From: Azolla pinnata
Lineage: Eukaryota > Streptophyta > Polypodiopsida > Salviniales > Salviniaceae
NCBI GenBank assembly: GCA_037176905.1
Contig: JBBBWG010007757.1
Coordinates: 806 to 24,878 of the forward strand
DNA length: 24,073 nucleotides
Direction: 5' to 3'
The notes beneath the pieces were generated by a model. That model was given only the letters and a program-made list of their open reading frames with translations, did not search any database and was not told where the DNA came from. The translations under genes were made by a program, and so were the position numbers. This document shows, one piece after another, positions 1 to 11,380 of this stretch. Each line of letters opens with the position of its first letter. Position 1 is the first letter of the stretch.

Positions 1-633
1 ATGGGACATGAGACATGGACATGGAATGGGACATGGGACATGGACATTGGACATTGGGCATGTGACATGGGACATGGGCATTGGACATGGACAAGGGCCA
101 TGGACATGGCATGGAACATGCGACATGGACATGGCATGGGACATTGACATGGCCCTAAACATGGCATGAGACATGGGACATGGACATGGCATGGGACATG
201 AGACATGGACATGGAATGGGACATGGGACATGGACATTGGACATTGGGCATGTGACATGGGACATGGACATTGGGCATGGACAAGGGCCATGGACATTGG
301 ACATGGACAAGGGCCATGGACATGGCATGGAACATGAGACATGGACATGGCATGGGACATGGCCCTAAACATGGCCTGAGACTTGGGACATGGACATGGC
401 ATGGGACATGAGACATGGACATGGAATGGGACATGGGACATGGACTTGGACATTGGGCATGTGACATGGGACATGGACATTGGACATGGACATTGGACAT
501 GGACATGGCATGGAACATGAAACATAGACATGGCATGGGACATGGCCCTAAACATGGCATGAGACTTGGGACATGAGACATGGACATGGCATGGGACATG
601 GGACATTGGACATTGGGCCATGTGGACATGGAT
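1..633. repeat. GGACAT-type minisatellite with higher-order units
   Basis: The stretch is built almost entirely from variants of the hexamer GGACAT (GACATG, GGCATG, GGAATG, GACATT). The same word order returns at a larger scale. The word ATGGGACATGAG begins at 1, 191 and 401, and the word GGCCCTAAAC begins at 151, 361 and 544. The higher-order unit is therefore about 185-210 bp, with size differences caused by gain or loss of hexamers. The array starts before the window edge, so its full length is unknown. Open frames across it (for example 180-368) are low-complexity His/Gly/Met/Trp strings and are not genes. Confidence 0.95.
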
Positions 634-656
634 CTGGCGGATCTGGTAAACTGCCC

Positions 657-773
657 GGATTTGCAGGTGCTTCTTGCCCGATCGATCATGTGGATCTGCT
701 GATCTGCCCAAATTTGCAGCGGCTTCTTGTTCGATCGATCGTGTGGATCTGTTGATCGTACCCGGATTTGCAG
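657..773. repeat. 53-54 bp tandem repeat, about 2.2 copies
   Basis: A unit that starts near the word ATTTGCAG and contains CTTCTTG, CGATCGATC, TGTGGATCTG and TGATC repeats from about 657, 710 and 764. The last copy is cut short. The copies differ at several bases, so the duplication is not recent. It directly follows the minisatellite at the left edge, and I see no gene in it. Confidence 0.8.
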
Positions 774-1930
774 CTTCTCCCTGCCCCAACCAACCTAGTC
801 GTTACCCGAACAAGAAGAGCATTCAGATCGCGGAAAAAATAAAAATAAAACTCGTCTCAACATCATGGAGCTAAGATCGGCGCTTCCCCAACTCGTGGCA
901 TGCTTTGCACCTGAGGCACGCCTTCGGTCAGTCTGTTCGTGATGGGCGATGAGGATTCGACATCAATGAGTCGACAAATCGAAATGGTTAGGCATGATTG
1001 GAGCAGAGCAGTGGCCATAACCAAACTGTCTTCTTCTTCTTCTTCTTCTTCTGATTGTGCAGTTGTCAACCTCAGCCTCTCCCAATGCCGTGTTTCGCTA
1101 GACCACATGTTCACACGAGGAAGCCAAGCTTTCGGACTTCGAATGCCCCGTTCTGACTAGGCCCGAGGTTTCTGCGGTTTTTTTTTTTCTCTTGCGAAAA
1201 CGAAATGTGAGAATTCGGTGCCAGTTGACCTCTGGAGGGGTGCGCCGAACCTTCCCCTTTTCCGCCTTCGTCGTTACTCAGAATTCGTACTGATACGGCA
1301 AAGATATTTTACCAGGAGAGAAGGAGAAGGTCAGAAAGCAGGGGCAAGATCTGCCTGAAATCTGCTCGGATTTTCGGATCTCCGAAGAAATGAGCAGCAA
1401 TAGAGGACAACATTGACCAATGCTATAGGCATAACAGGGATCGGAGCCTGAGGTTTATCTGAATGGTTTGATGGGAGACAAACCCACATCCAGCTCCCTT
1501 AACTGCTCACCAGGGTCTAAACGTCGGAGAACCATCGCCATCTATTCCTAGCTTAATGTTCGATCGATCTGGGGCACCTGCAGAAGGAGGAATAATCGGT
1601 GGAGCGATTAGCCTAAGAACCCGCCTAAGTAACGAAACCAAAGCCAAAAAAAACAAAAACGCTTCAGTTCAACGCATGCATCAGCGGTGCTTTAACATGC
1701 CGATTCGGAGAAGGGGCCCGAAACGGGTGCCGATTAGACAAGGATTAGCGCCGGGTGTTCGAGAGCTAAGTAAATTAGAGAGCTAAGGGAAAGGATTAGT
1801 GGAGTGATTAGAGGAGGATTAGTGGGGCCATTAGACAAGGATTAGTGTTGCTAATCCTTATGTGATTAGCACTTAAACACAAATGCTTAAGTACACAGAG
1901 AGGTAGAGTGAGAGTCTAGAGAGAGAAGCC
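774..1930. other. Gene-free stretch and 5' flank of the reticulon gene
   Basis: No convincing coding region was seen. The stretch holds a (TTC)7 microsatellite (1031-1051), a T-tract near 1181-1190 and a cluster of GGATTAG / GATTAG words between about 1733 and 1867. The cluster includes a 9-bp perfect inverted repeat (arms 1837-1845 and 1851-1859, 5-nt loop). I cannot point to a clear TATA box for the downstream gene. The purine-rich bases just before 1931 are probably its 5' leader. Confidence 0.6.
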
Positions 1931-4069
1931 ATGGCTTCTTCTGCTTCTGCTTCTGCTTCCTTCGAGGATTCTGCAGACGCCATCGCCACGGCCAAGCTCT
2001 CTGATTCTTCTTCTCCCTCCTCCTCCCCTGAAGGAAGCCGGCTCCGCCTCTTCAACCGACAGCGAAGCGTCCACGATCTCCTCGGTGGTGGAAAACGTAA
2101 GGCCCTCGATCCTTCCTTGCTCCTTGGTATTGCTTCCTTTCGGCTTCTCCTGCAACAGCATTTCGCACCGGGCCTCGCCATTCGTTTGCGGGGGGCCCGG
2201 ACGAAATCGGATCCATGCCTTTGAACGTGAGAAACCACGAATCTTGTGCCTGCTGTATGCTGCATCCTTCTTTTTCTAAACGTTGGATCAGACTTCTGCT
2301 CGAATCGAAGTACAGGTTCTTGTGCTTCGATCTTCGCAATTCATGCAGTGGAGTTTTCTAAATTGCTCAACCTGCGCGTCTCATGTCTTGCCGAGTAAAA
2401 GTTTTCTCCTTTATATCAGCAGAGTGTATGTTTCCTGCCTGTGCACAAAGAGTAACGCATTCCTCTGCTACTTTTGTGCATCTCATAGTTTTCATGGCTT
2501 CTTCTACCATCTGGTGGCTACACAATGCGAATTTTCTCTTTGTTTGATCTGATCCTTCGGAATAAAAAGGATGGGAGCTTGCCGCTAAGCACAACATAAA
2601 ATTTATCAAATTTCAGGTTTGTTTTGAAAATTGGGGAGGAAATATTTGTCTACTGTACATTCATATTTATCTTAACGCCTGTTTCCTAAAGATTGCCCCA
2701 GTGGTTCTTTTTGTTCTGGAATCTTCACAAAGCCGATGGCTTTTTGCACCGTAGTGCCATAAGATCATAACATTTTCCTTCTCATCTATCACATGAATGT
2801 GAGTACCACCTGTTCTGGGTGTATTCATTCTCTGTAATTTGACCAGATACATAATTATAACTGGAAACCATGTCTCTCCTTTCCTTCTGCATGCCCTTTA
2901 TGTGAAGGAAACCATTCTGCTGCCATATTCTGATGAGAGACCAGTCTCATTATGGTGTATATTAATGTTCTTTACTACCTAATTGGAACCTGAACTCGAC
3001 AATTAATCCTGCAACTTGATAGAACAAAGCATACCTTCCACATATATCCCCTTGAACTCTGTGCACAAAATTATGTTCCTATTATGGAGAGTGAAACCGT
3101 GTCATCATTCGTAATTGTTTTCAGGGTCATACCTACATTCTGCCTGCTTTGCATCATTTCTCCTTCTTTTCTTTTGCAGTTGCTGATGTGCTATTATGGA
3201 GAGAGAAGCATATTTCTGCTGGAATACTCATCATCTCCACCTTGGCTTGGATTCTTCTGGAACATTCTGGATACACATTGCTTACCATCATGTCAAACGT
3301 ACTGTTATTACTCATTCTTGCGTTCTTTGTATGGGCAAATGCTGCGAATTTTATTAACAAGTGAGATTCCATGCTTCAAGTTGAACATTGTTTCCGTCTT
3401 CATGCTTGTGATGATAGTCATGTTTGTGTTAGTGTCCATCGCTTGCTCATTTTGTCTTATTTATAGGTTATCATTCCTCATACTGAAGGTTTCGGTTTCG
3501 TATTTCCAGGCCACCACCACGTATTCCGCAGTTACACCTGTCAGAAGACATGGTGGTCAGCTTTGCTTCATCGTTGAGACTAGAGATCAACAAAGCTTTG
3601 GCTATAGCTCATGACATAGCTTTAGGCAAGGACATGAAAGTGTTTGTAAAGGTAAAAGTGCCGGTTTCTCAGCCTGCATTGGAATCCAGATACATTAATT
3701 CCTCAACCTGTAATGAAGAGATGTTGAATTATATCACAATTTTAGGTGGTTGCTATTCTGTATGCACTCTCTATGGTCGGTGGATGGTTCTCTATCTTAA
3801 CTCTGATCTATATCTGTAAGCACAAGACATTTTTCTGGTTTTATATTGTATTCTCTGTTTTATTCTCTGGTTTGAATTAATGTGAAAAAATTGATGCAGG
3901 TACAGCGATTTCTCTTGCCATCCCAGTTATCTATGAAAGGTATGAAGACCAAATTGATTTGCATTCCAAAATAGCCATGGATGAGGTTGTAAAGCTGTAC
4001 CGGATTATCAATAATATCATTGCTCAGAAAATCTCGAAAACAGGTTTTAAGGACATAAAAACTCAGTAG
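1931..4069 (+). CDS. RTNLB: Reticulon-like protein B (plant RTNLB family), five coding exons
   Basis: Coding exons are 1931-2096, 3180-3360, 3510-3651, 3746-3815 and 3900-4069 (stop TAG). All introns are GT-AG and the phases join cleanly to give 242 residues. Reticulons are ER membrane proteins whose hydrophobic hairpins wedge into the bilayer and curve tubules. The first 40 residues are Ser/Ala/Asp-rich and variable, as is usual. The reticulon homology domain starts near residue 40 with RLFNRQRSVHDLLGGGK, then LADVLLWREK. The first hydrophobic hairpin is about 66-111, ending WANAANFINK. A hydrophilic loop with PPPRIPQLHL and LRLEINKAL follows, then the second hairpin (about 164-196), then the conserved IPVIYERYEDQID segment. 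The tail ends KDIKTQ, so I see no C-terminal dilysine signal. The start is the first ATG of the frame and has a strong context (GCCATGGC). The exact family member cannot be named; 5' and 3' UTR limits are not determined. Confidence 0.94.
2097..3179 (+). other. Intron 1 of the reticulon-like gene
   Basis: Donor GTAAGG follows codon 55 plus one base. The acceptor TTTTGCAG lies at 3172-3179 after a T-rich tract. Joining across it makes the family motif GGGKLADVLLW, which fixes both ends. It is by far the longest intron of the gene (1083 bp), a common place for regulatory sequence in plants. No repeat, RNA gene or nested gene was recognised in it. Confidence 0.9.
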
Positions 4070-5964
4070 AATATGTTTTGCACCAAAGCCCAAGTAGCAA
4101 TCTTCAGGCTTCAAAGTTAGGTATAGATTAGTCTGCTATATCATTTAGGTTTGAGTACACCAAGTCTGTTAAATGCAGAGCATTGAGCGATATTAGTGTA
4201 TACATGCTGCAAAAGAATTTATTTTGGTGAGAACATTACTAAACGCCAGAAGGATCAAAGGTTGCATTGCCTACTGTTTGAAGGATGCAACATGCAACTG
4301 TTGTAATCACAATTGAGCTGGTAGTTTCTATTGGTCATGGTTTTTGATGTCCATCAGCACTAATAATCTGGTCATATTTTTGGCTAGCCTATGTATGTCT
4401 TCGTTTCTCATGGAATTGCATTTTTTTTTTAATCCATGAATAATTATAGTATTTGTCATACAATTTTGAGGGAGGCGATGCTGCCCAAATTTCTCGTCCC
4501 TATTACATGCCCTGCCTACGTTTTCAATAAGAACACATGTTTCAAATGATCCATTTGGCTCATCCAAATCATTGTTGTTAAGTCCTGAGATTTGGGTCTT
4601 ATCAGAAATTTGCAGAATCCTTGACATGCAAACATCGTCTGGTGTGAAGGACCAGGGTAGCCATTGTCAAGCCGATTGTGATTCTCATGATATCGATTCA
4701 ATTTTCACCTGCTGATACTGGCGTTTGATGTGACGTGACTGAATCCTACTCAATGGCAAACTTGGTGCTGGATTTGCATGTGTACATAGTCATGTGATAT
4801 GTGAATAACACCCAATTGCTTGACTTCGTACAATTGGTCTTACATGAGATCTCCTGCAATTGTATTATTCCAACCAAAATTTCTCCTTTTTGGCGTTTAA
4901 AACAAGCATTTAAAAAGCAATACCTCTGTTTCATATGAAAATTATTACTGTGCTTTTGATGAGCTAAGTTCACATACTCAAAATCATGATATCAATCAGA
5001 CATACTTCCACACACCCCTTTGATCCTCAACCCCGATAGTGAAGGATGCAGATTAATTTATGCATAAAGAAGAAGAGACCAAAATATGCCAGATTCTAAA
5101 ACCCCTGAACTATTCTTAGTGTTTCAGTTGCTGCTGCACATTCTACATGATATAAACTCAAAAATGCTTGTGCTGTCAGGTGAAATTTGTCTGATGCACA
5201 CAAAGGGACACCATACCAGATCACAAACTTCACAACAAAAAGATATGGCTGATGGTAACATGATCAAAGCACAGACCTTGAAAAGGTAAATGCTAACCAC
5301 CTCCACACACAGCAATCTTTTACTTCATGGATGTAGAGCATGTTGTATGCATAAAGAGTAAATGTAAACAAGATGCTTATTAAAGCTGGAACAGAGTGAT
5401 TACATGTGTGGATGGAAAAGCGGTGCAATTGTAGCACCAGGCTTTATTCCAGAAGACGTTGAATGAGTTGTGCACATCATTACTTATAAAGTACCTGCTA
5501 AAACTGAGTAACTGGTTGAACAATCTGTAAAATGTCACCTGCTAATACCATCTTCACAGATACAGCATTCTAAGAAGGGCTGTAAATGTATTTATGTTTT
5601 TCCCTTCCATTTTGCAAGATGTTGGTAAGGGGAATGAATCTGCTACTACCCAAAAGGAAGTAACAAGTCACATTCAACTTTCTACAGTCTATACCAAACA
5701 CGAATAAAAGACCAAACTTATGTATCGGACATTCTTATTGGAATGGTCTGGCTGAGGACGATAAACCACGTGCGCAACATATTCATCTTCTATTACACTC
5801 GATGCTATTCTATTCCACATGTGGGGAATGTACAGATCAAGATGTATTTGATCGGCCCAAAGAGGTCTCAAGCTTTAACATCAAACCCCAAGCCAGTTCT
5901 TTCCGTTCTTTGGATTAAGGTCGTGCACATGCATGATGCACTGTCAAAGAATAACATTATACAA
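4070..5964. other. Gene-free space between two convergent genes
   Basis: This 1.9-kb stretch lies between the stop codon of the + strand reticulon-like gene and the stop codon of the - strand SPPL gene, so it must hold both 3' UTRs. Frames here are short, on both strands, and unlike any family I know. I see no repeat array, tRNA or mobile element. I could not place the poly(A) sites. Confidence 0.65.
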
Positions 5965-8785
5965 TCATACCTCCAACACTCTGACTTTTTCGGTTATTAC
6001 CGGCCTAGGTCCATTCCATAATTCGTGGAGTTCTTTCCTGGCCCATGAGGAGAGGATTACAGGTCCCAGTGTTGAAGGAACCTGTTGAAACGGAAAATTC
6101 ACAGGGAAGCATGTGAATAATATATATTAACAATACAAAGCAAGACAGATACAGCTTGTCTACAATTGCTTATGATGCCACCATCATTTCTAATAGCTAA
6201 AATTCAACAAGATAATCAATGGAAATCATTTTTGTGCAGTATGTTCCTACCTACAGGCAAAGATTTGCATTAAAACTTCACTTTTGGTCTGTTTGAGAAT
6301 ATCCCTGATTGACTTTATGTCACCTCATATTGTTCTTCAGGTACCAGACATCTTCTCTTGGCCTGCTTGTGAATATCACTGATTGACTATATATCACCTT
6401 GTATTGTTCTTTATTGTCATAATAGTGGTATCAGCGGATTAATCAGGTAGAAGTGTTACTATAATAGGTGATATGTGTTGGCCATGCCTCAGTTCTAGTG
6501 CGGTTGGTTATCGTCTCAGACAGGTGGCATGTACCAACCAATCTCAATTCTATTTCTCAAGACGTTTTGAACCTGCCCGTTTCAATAAGTTGCTTGCCCA
6601 AAAGAGTTATTAATAGGTATTTTCCCATTCATCAATTCATCAGTTACATTGGCGGCTGAATCTTTGGGACTGAGTGGGTAAAATCAGATGCTTTTTGCCT
6701 AAGTAGCTTACATTTCATCTATGGAACTCAATGAGCTTCCAGAGAAGGAGATGAAGATGCCTGTCAGGCAAGCTAAACTCAATTCAGAAGAGAGTATAAA
6801 ACCCTATAATGTTACCAAAAATTACACTTCTAAATAGGTTACAAGTGTCACAATCAGAGCCATACACTCCCATTAAAACAGAATCATCTCAAAAAATTTC
6901 AATCAATTAATCGCCTCAACTTCATGCACTTCTAAACATCCCCAATGCTAAAATTAGGGGTAGTCATTGAAGAGCTGAGTGTTATAGTGATCTGAACTGG
7001 CTACAGCAGGCAGCCCCAAGTCATAGATTGACCACGGGGCAGACCTCTTGGTAACATAAAATGCAACTGCTAAAACAATTTATGGTCTACGATTCAGTTT
7101 TGTTGCATGTGCTTTGTTCTAAATATTTAACCTGAAACCTCAAGAAGTAAGCCACAAATCTGCTCAAACAGAGATCCCCTGCCAATCCTATCCATCAAAA
7201 CATTTGCACCAAACAGATAGCAATAAGTAATTTACAGTCTTAGCACATACATCCCTGGTTTGTTGCTCTTATATTCCATATATACTTGATTATGTATGCG
7301 ATTTTATATATAAAAAATGCGTATATTCTGATGCAGCTTTTCTATGATGCAATCAGGTTACGGCTATCGCAAACACAGCAGCATACCAGGTAAAGTAAGG
7401 CAGGCTGTGGAGAATGGGTCAGCACTCCAGCTGCAAGGGCGGCTATAAGGCCCATGAAATAGCCCCACATTGCAAACCGAATATATTTCTGCCCTTTGAA
7501 TAAATAGGTCAAGTCATGACATAAATCCTTATTTTTGCGGTTGTCGAAACAGAGCACGAGAGCCACAAGCATACCAGGGACAGCCTGCATTGGAAAACCA
7601 GCCTAAATTTTACAAAACATTCCAGGCTCTCAAACACAAACAGAAACAAATTCATGCAAAATTGCAGGCATTGAAAGACATCGGCACGCATTGAAAACAT
7701 GCCCCCAGGTAAGCAAACCACTGATTTTTGCCCAAAACAGAAAGTCTTACATGTACTAAAGTACGTCGTCAGTGCATTCCAAACATGCTCATAGAAACAA
7801 AACACTAGTTTTGACCCAAAATCATGAAACTCTATGCAGATCACATGCATTGAAAGATGCCGGTGCATTGCAAGCATGCTCGTTCAGAACAAAACACCAG
7901 TATTTTTTTTGCTGCTAAAAACAGAAATTTATGCGTGGATTGCATGTGCCGAATGAAGAAGATAACTGTGGTGTAGGAATAGCTGACCATGTCACCGAGC
8001 CCGAGCATCATATATTCAGTGGCTGTATTCGCCGGCAAAGAGCTGCTGAGCAAATTCCTTGGGAACACGAGCTTCACAGGCAATTCGAGCTTCTTCGTCA
8101 CCGCCTTGAACCCCGGAAGCTTCAACGAGTTGGCGACGGTGTGAACAGGGTTGGAGGCTTGTTGCATAGCCACCGAGACCATGACGTTGGCGCCGAAGAA
8201 CCTCTCGGAGCAGAACACCCAGAAGATATCGTACACGAACAAGCACACGAGAAGCAGGGCGCAGATCTTGATGTTGGGAAGCCTGACATGGCTTATGAAA
8301 GCAATGCATATGGAGATCCCCAGAATGTTGTTCAGAATCCAATGCCCGGAGACGAGCCACAATCCGACGACCCAGATGCTGGCGAGGGCGAGCAGCAACT
8401 GGCTCTTGGTCAGCTGAATCCAGCAGCAATGGAGGAAGGGCAGATCTGAGAGCCCCAGTCTTGTGCAAGCAGATGCCACATACGGCGCGATGCAGAAGGC
8501 GAAGGAGGAAGCCGAAGCGATGGTGGTGAACACCATGATGACCTGGGACATGGAGGAGAAGAGGTAGAACATCAGCAGGAGGCTGCAAGAGCTCGCCACG
8601 GGGATCAGGAGAGCTTGAGATGAATCCAATGTGATCGATGCATCGGAGAAGACGCGGTTGCGATCCTTGTCGGTCTCGCAGTGGAGAGCTCTGTGGGCGG
8701 AGCAGTAGACGACCGTGACCGCGGTGAAGATCAGCGTCAGCGGAGCAGGTTCTAGGAGGTATACCAGCTTCCAGAGAGGCTCCAT
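5965..8785 (-). CDS. SPPL1: Signal peptide peptidase-like protein (plant SPPL1/2, SPPL3 group)
   Basis: A GxGD-type intramembrane aspartyl protease that cleaves transmembrane segments of type II proteins; members act in endomembranes. On the - strand the coding exons are 8785-7988, 7584-7387 and 6081-5965 (stop TGA), giving 370 residues, close to the roughly 370 usual for plant SPPL1/2. All junctions are phase 0. Catalytic Asp186 is in the YD motif of LLVCLFVYDIFWVF. Asp265 is in MLGLGDM, and the PAL motif (327-329) is in SPQPALLYL. Other family signatures are SITLDSSQAL, SGHWILNNILGISICIAF and SHVRLPNIKICALLL. The last exon begins VPSTLGPVI and completes the C-terminus. The start (GCCATGGAG context) was chosen because MEPLWKLVYLLEPAP is the conserved N-terminus. 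The frame stays open 163 codons further upstream, but only into low-complexity Arg/Glu sequence. Whether it is SPPL1 or SPPL2 by Arabidopsis naming cannot be told. Confidence 0.95.
6082..7386 (-). other. Second intron of the SPPL gene, with an internal 74-bp duplication
   Basis: On the - strand the donor GTATGC follows the codon for Leu332, and the acceptor TTTCAACAG precedes VPSTLGP. The intron is 1305 bp. Inside it, two diverged tandem copies of about 74 bp start near 6287 and 6361 (shared words GAATATC, TGATTGACT, ATTGTTCTT). Nothing else was recognised in it. Confidence 0.85.
7585..7987 (-). other. First intron of the SPPL gene
   Basis: The donor GTCAGC directly follows the ATG codon of Met266 (GLGDM) and the acceptor CCAATGCAG precedes AVPGM. 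The intron is 403 bp. It contains several loose repeats of the words GCATTG and AACATGC and the phrase AACAAAACAC, which suggests old local duplication. It separates the catalytic GLGD exon from the PAL-motif exon. Confidence 0.85.
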
Positions 8786-9275
8786 GGCTTCCTCTCTTTC
8801 TCTGTTTCTCTGCTTTCTCTTGCTCCAATGCCCTACCTCTTCCTGTCCTTCCTTCCTTCCTTCCTTCCTTCCTCGTTCTGAAATCCTCCACGAATCAGCT
8901 CTGCCGGTGAAGCTTCCCCAAATGATGGGGAAGTCAGAGACAGAGAGCTTCAGATCAGCTCGTCTGTGTCGGCTTCCGCGGAGCCGAAGAATCAGAGGCT
9001 CTGCATCTCTGTGTTTTCTTCTTCTTCTTCTTCTTCTTTCTTCTGAGGCTCTGTTTTTCTCTGTGTTTTCTTCCTCTTCTTCTTCGAGTCTCCTTCTGAA
9101 AATGCCCACAAACAAAATGTACATGTATATACGGATCGTATACGTATACATGTGCGTATAAATATACGTATACTGTGTATGTGTGCATGTAATGTTGTGT
9201 TTAGCTGGCTCTGTTTCTTCTTCTTCTTCAATTCTTCTTCTGAAATCATCCACAAACAAAATGTACATGCACATA
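8786..9275 (-). promoter_or_regulatory. Probable 5' leader or proximal promoter of SPPL, purine-rich and duplicated
   Basis: Directly upstream of the SPPL start, the - strand is GA-rich: a GGAA run (+ strand CCTT units at about 8848-8873) and several GAA runs (9017-9042, 9072-9085, 9217-9240). A segment of roughly 70 bp is present twice. The 20-base core CCACAAACAAAATGTACATG (+ strand) occurs at 9106-9125 and again at 9250-9269, a shift of 144 bp. Between the copies lies an alternating purine-pyrimidine tract rich in GTATAC and ACGTAT. I see no clear TATA box, so the transcription start is unknown. Confidence 0.5.
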
Positions 9276-9360
9276 TGAGGGAGCTTATGATCATATTCAA
9301 GGGCAATCTGAGCAAGTAGAAAAGTTGCGTTTTAGCGTTCATACACAGTGGGACAATTAT

Positions 9361-9535
9361 CCGCTCCCTAAATGGTTATTCCCTCACCCGTAATTGTCTA
9401 GGAACGATTGTGAATTGCAATTGTTTTGTGATTGTAGCCCTAGGCGGACCTATTCACCTCCGAAATGGTTATTCCCTCCCCTGTATTTATTTGTCTAGGA
9501 ACAATTGCGAATTGCAATTGTTTTGTGATTGTAGC
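9361..9535. repeat. Two diverged tandem copies of an approximately 95-bp unit
   Basis: Copy 1 covers about 9361-9438 and copy 2 about 9454-9535. Both carry AAATGGTTATTCCCTC, TTGTCTAGGAAC, GAATTGCAATTG and TTTTGTGATTGTAG in the same order. The shift is 93 bp at the left and 97 bp at the right because of small indels. I see no terminal inverted repeats and no coding, so its origin (an old transposable element fragment or a local duplication) is open. Confidence 0.8.
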
Positions 9536-9539
9536 TGTT

Positions 9540-11335
9540 TTGGCACCCGTTTATAACTAATCGACATGATATTCTTCAAAAAGAAAAAAGGTACTTGCAT
9601 ATGTGGATACGTATGTATACATGTATAAGGTGTATCTGTACATGTATGTCTGTGCCTGTGTGATGATACTACTTCCTCGGCAACGAATACCGAATCTGAT
9701 TATATATAATGGACATAGAGATGTTAGTTTGCCCAGAAAATACGTACTTGAGTCTTTCTTCTTCCGCATATGTTAGCTTGACTCAGAACTACGATCAGAA
9801 GCTCTCCCGTCCATACCTGCATTGGGCTTGATTGTATGGCTTGCAGAAAATGATGTGGTGTTTGTAGGTCCATCAGAACCTTCTCCAAAGGTGTCTAGAA
9901 CCTGTGTTCACTAGAACATCGTGATCTGAAAATACAAGGCGTAACAAATTTTTTTTTCCAAAATGAAGTTACTTTCCCATTAGTTAGGGACAAGGCGTAA
10001 CATTTATCCCGTCGCCCTAAAATAGTTTAAAGGCTAATTTGAATGGTTTATGTTTGCATTAGGGCAAACCCATATGGCCACTACACAAGTGTGAATATAT
10101 CTAATCGTCGAGAAGCCCTAAAGTTGACTTGTATTGAGCAAACTAGCTACATCCTCAAGCCGTTATGAAGAATCGCTAGATGAAGCTAGACTCTATGTTA
10201 TCAGATCCGTAAAAAAATTGTCTCGTCATGTCAAACATATCGATAAAATGTCTATCAAGGTTTAAACCTATGACATTTTGTTATGACCATGTATTTGACT
10301 ATCTAATTAAGTATGGAAGAGAACTACATCATATAAGAAGTACAAGTTATAGTTAAGTCACGATCATTAAATGGTATTGCGTGCCGAGTGGTCCTTATGC
10401 ACAAAGAATTGTTTATTACAATTGCGAAATAACCCAAGAATGTCAGACCATTCTAGTTTAACGTCGGTCTTTGGAACTCTTATAGTATGAGCCTCCTATA
10501 AGATAATAGTTTGCCTCTTTTTTTTTTTCCTCAACTTGTCTTTCTCTATCGTTGTATTCTTGTATTTCGAGCCCATTGTCGTTTACAAGTTTTGACACTA
10601 AGACATTGTAAATCTAGTTACAATTTTCCAAAAGTTAAAACAACCGCCAAAACGATCTAAACGAATGCGAAACGTGAAAGGGTTGTATTTAACGAGATCC
10701 AATTACATGAATTTCATGCCAGGTATAGACATACATATCAAAGACAATCTTTTGACATGGAGATGTCAATCACAAACAAAGGAAATCATGTACACATGGT
10801 CTAAAACAAACGCTAGGAATGAGAAGTATCAGGGTTTGGACACGATTCGAGCCACACGTCATCAAAGATATGAGGAGTCATGGAGCAGAGCAAAGTCATT
10901 ATGATATCAGGAAATCGGGCGAAATCGTCAGTAAAGAATCGTCAGTAAAGAATCGAGCCACTTGACAAATTTCAAGCAACTCGAGGCAACACAGGAACGA
11001 GCTTCCTCGGTTCTGGGAAGTAAAGGATCGATCATTGTTGACATGGACAAAGGAGGCACTTCACCGGATAATGCGAGCACTAGCGATGCAGCGAGATAAA
11101 AAAAAAACCTTGTTTTTCTTTGCACGATGTTATATGGGACGAGGGTCTATACGGTCCATATCACAGTTCCCAGCGCCCACAAACATGGCCTCCGGATCAA
11201 CAGATCTTTTCTGACGACATGCTGGCAAATCTTCAGCTAATATTAATCTATCGTCTGCAAAAGTGTGTGCGGATCGCAGACATGGGCATCTGTGGATGTA
11301 GCATGAAGGGCTTCGATAGGCCTGGGCAAGAAACA
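9540..11335. other. Gene-free stretch with small duplications
   Basis: No supported gene. The phrase ACAAGGCGTAACA occurs at 9934 and 9990. A 14-bp perfect tandem duplication (AATCGTCAGTAAAG) covers 10923-10950. A T-tract lies near 10518. A segment near 10480-10600 with CTATAAGAT, the T-tract and TCTTGTATTTCGAG resembles the end of a retrotransposon LTR, but I cannot define its ends. Short frames (for example 10665-10904) have no recognisable domain. Confidence 0.5.
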
Positions 11336-11338
11336 TGA

Positions 11339-11345
11339 CACCCAC

Positions 11346-11380
<35 letters not shown>

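Noticed and set aside
180-755. Short open frames inside the left-edge minisatellite
   Set aside because: The frames follow the repeat and encode His/Gly/Trp/Met strings; nothing supports translation.
3084-3614. A 176-codon + strand frame across reticulon exons 2 and 3
   Set aside because: It crosses an intron and is out of frame with the reticulon domain; the spliced model explains the conserved residues.
7931-8449. A 172-codon + strand frame and an 88-codon frame opposite the SPPL exon
   Set aside because: They are antisense shadows of the conserved SPPL exon, with no family resemblance of their own.
8016-8891. A 291-codon - strand frame overlapping SPPL
   Set aside because: It is an out-of-frame shadow. 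The other frame carries every SPPL motif, including YD, GLGD and the conserved N-terminus.
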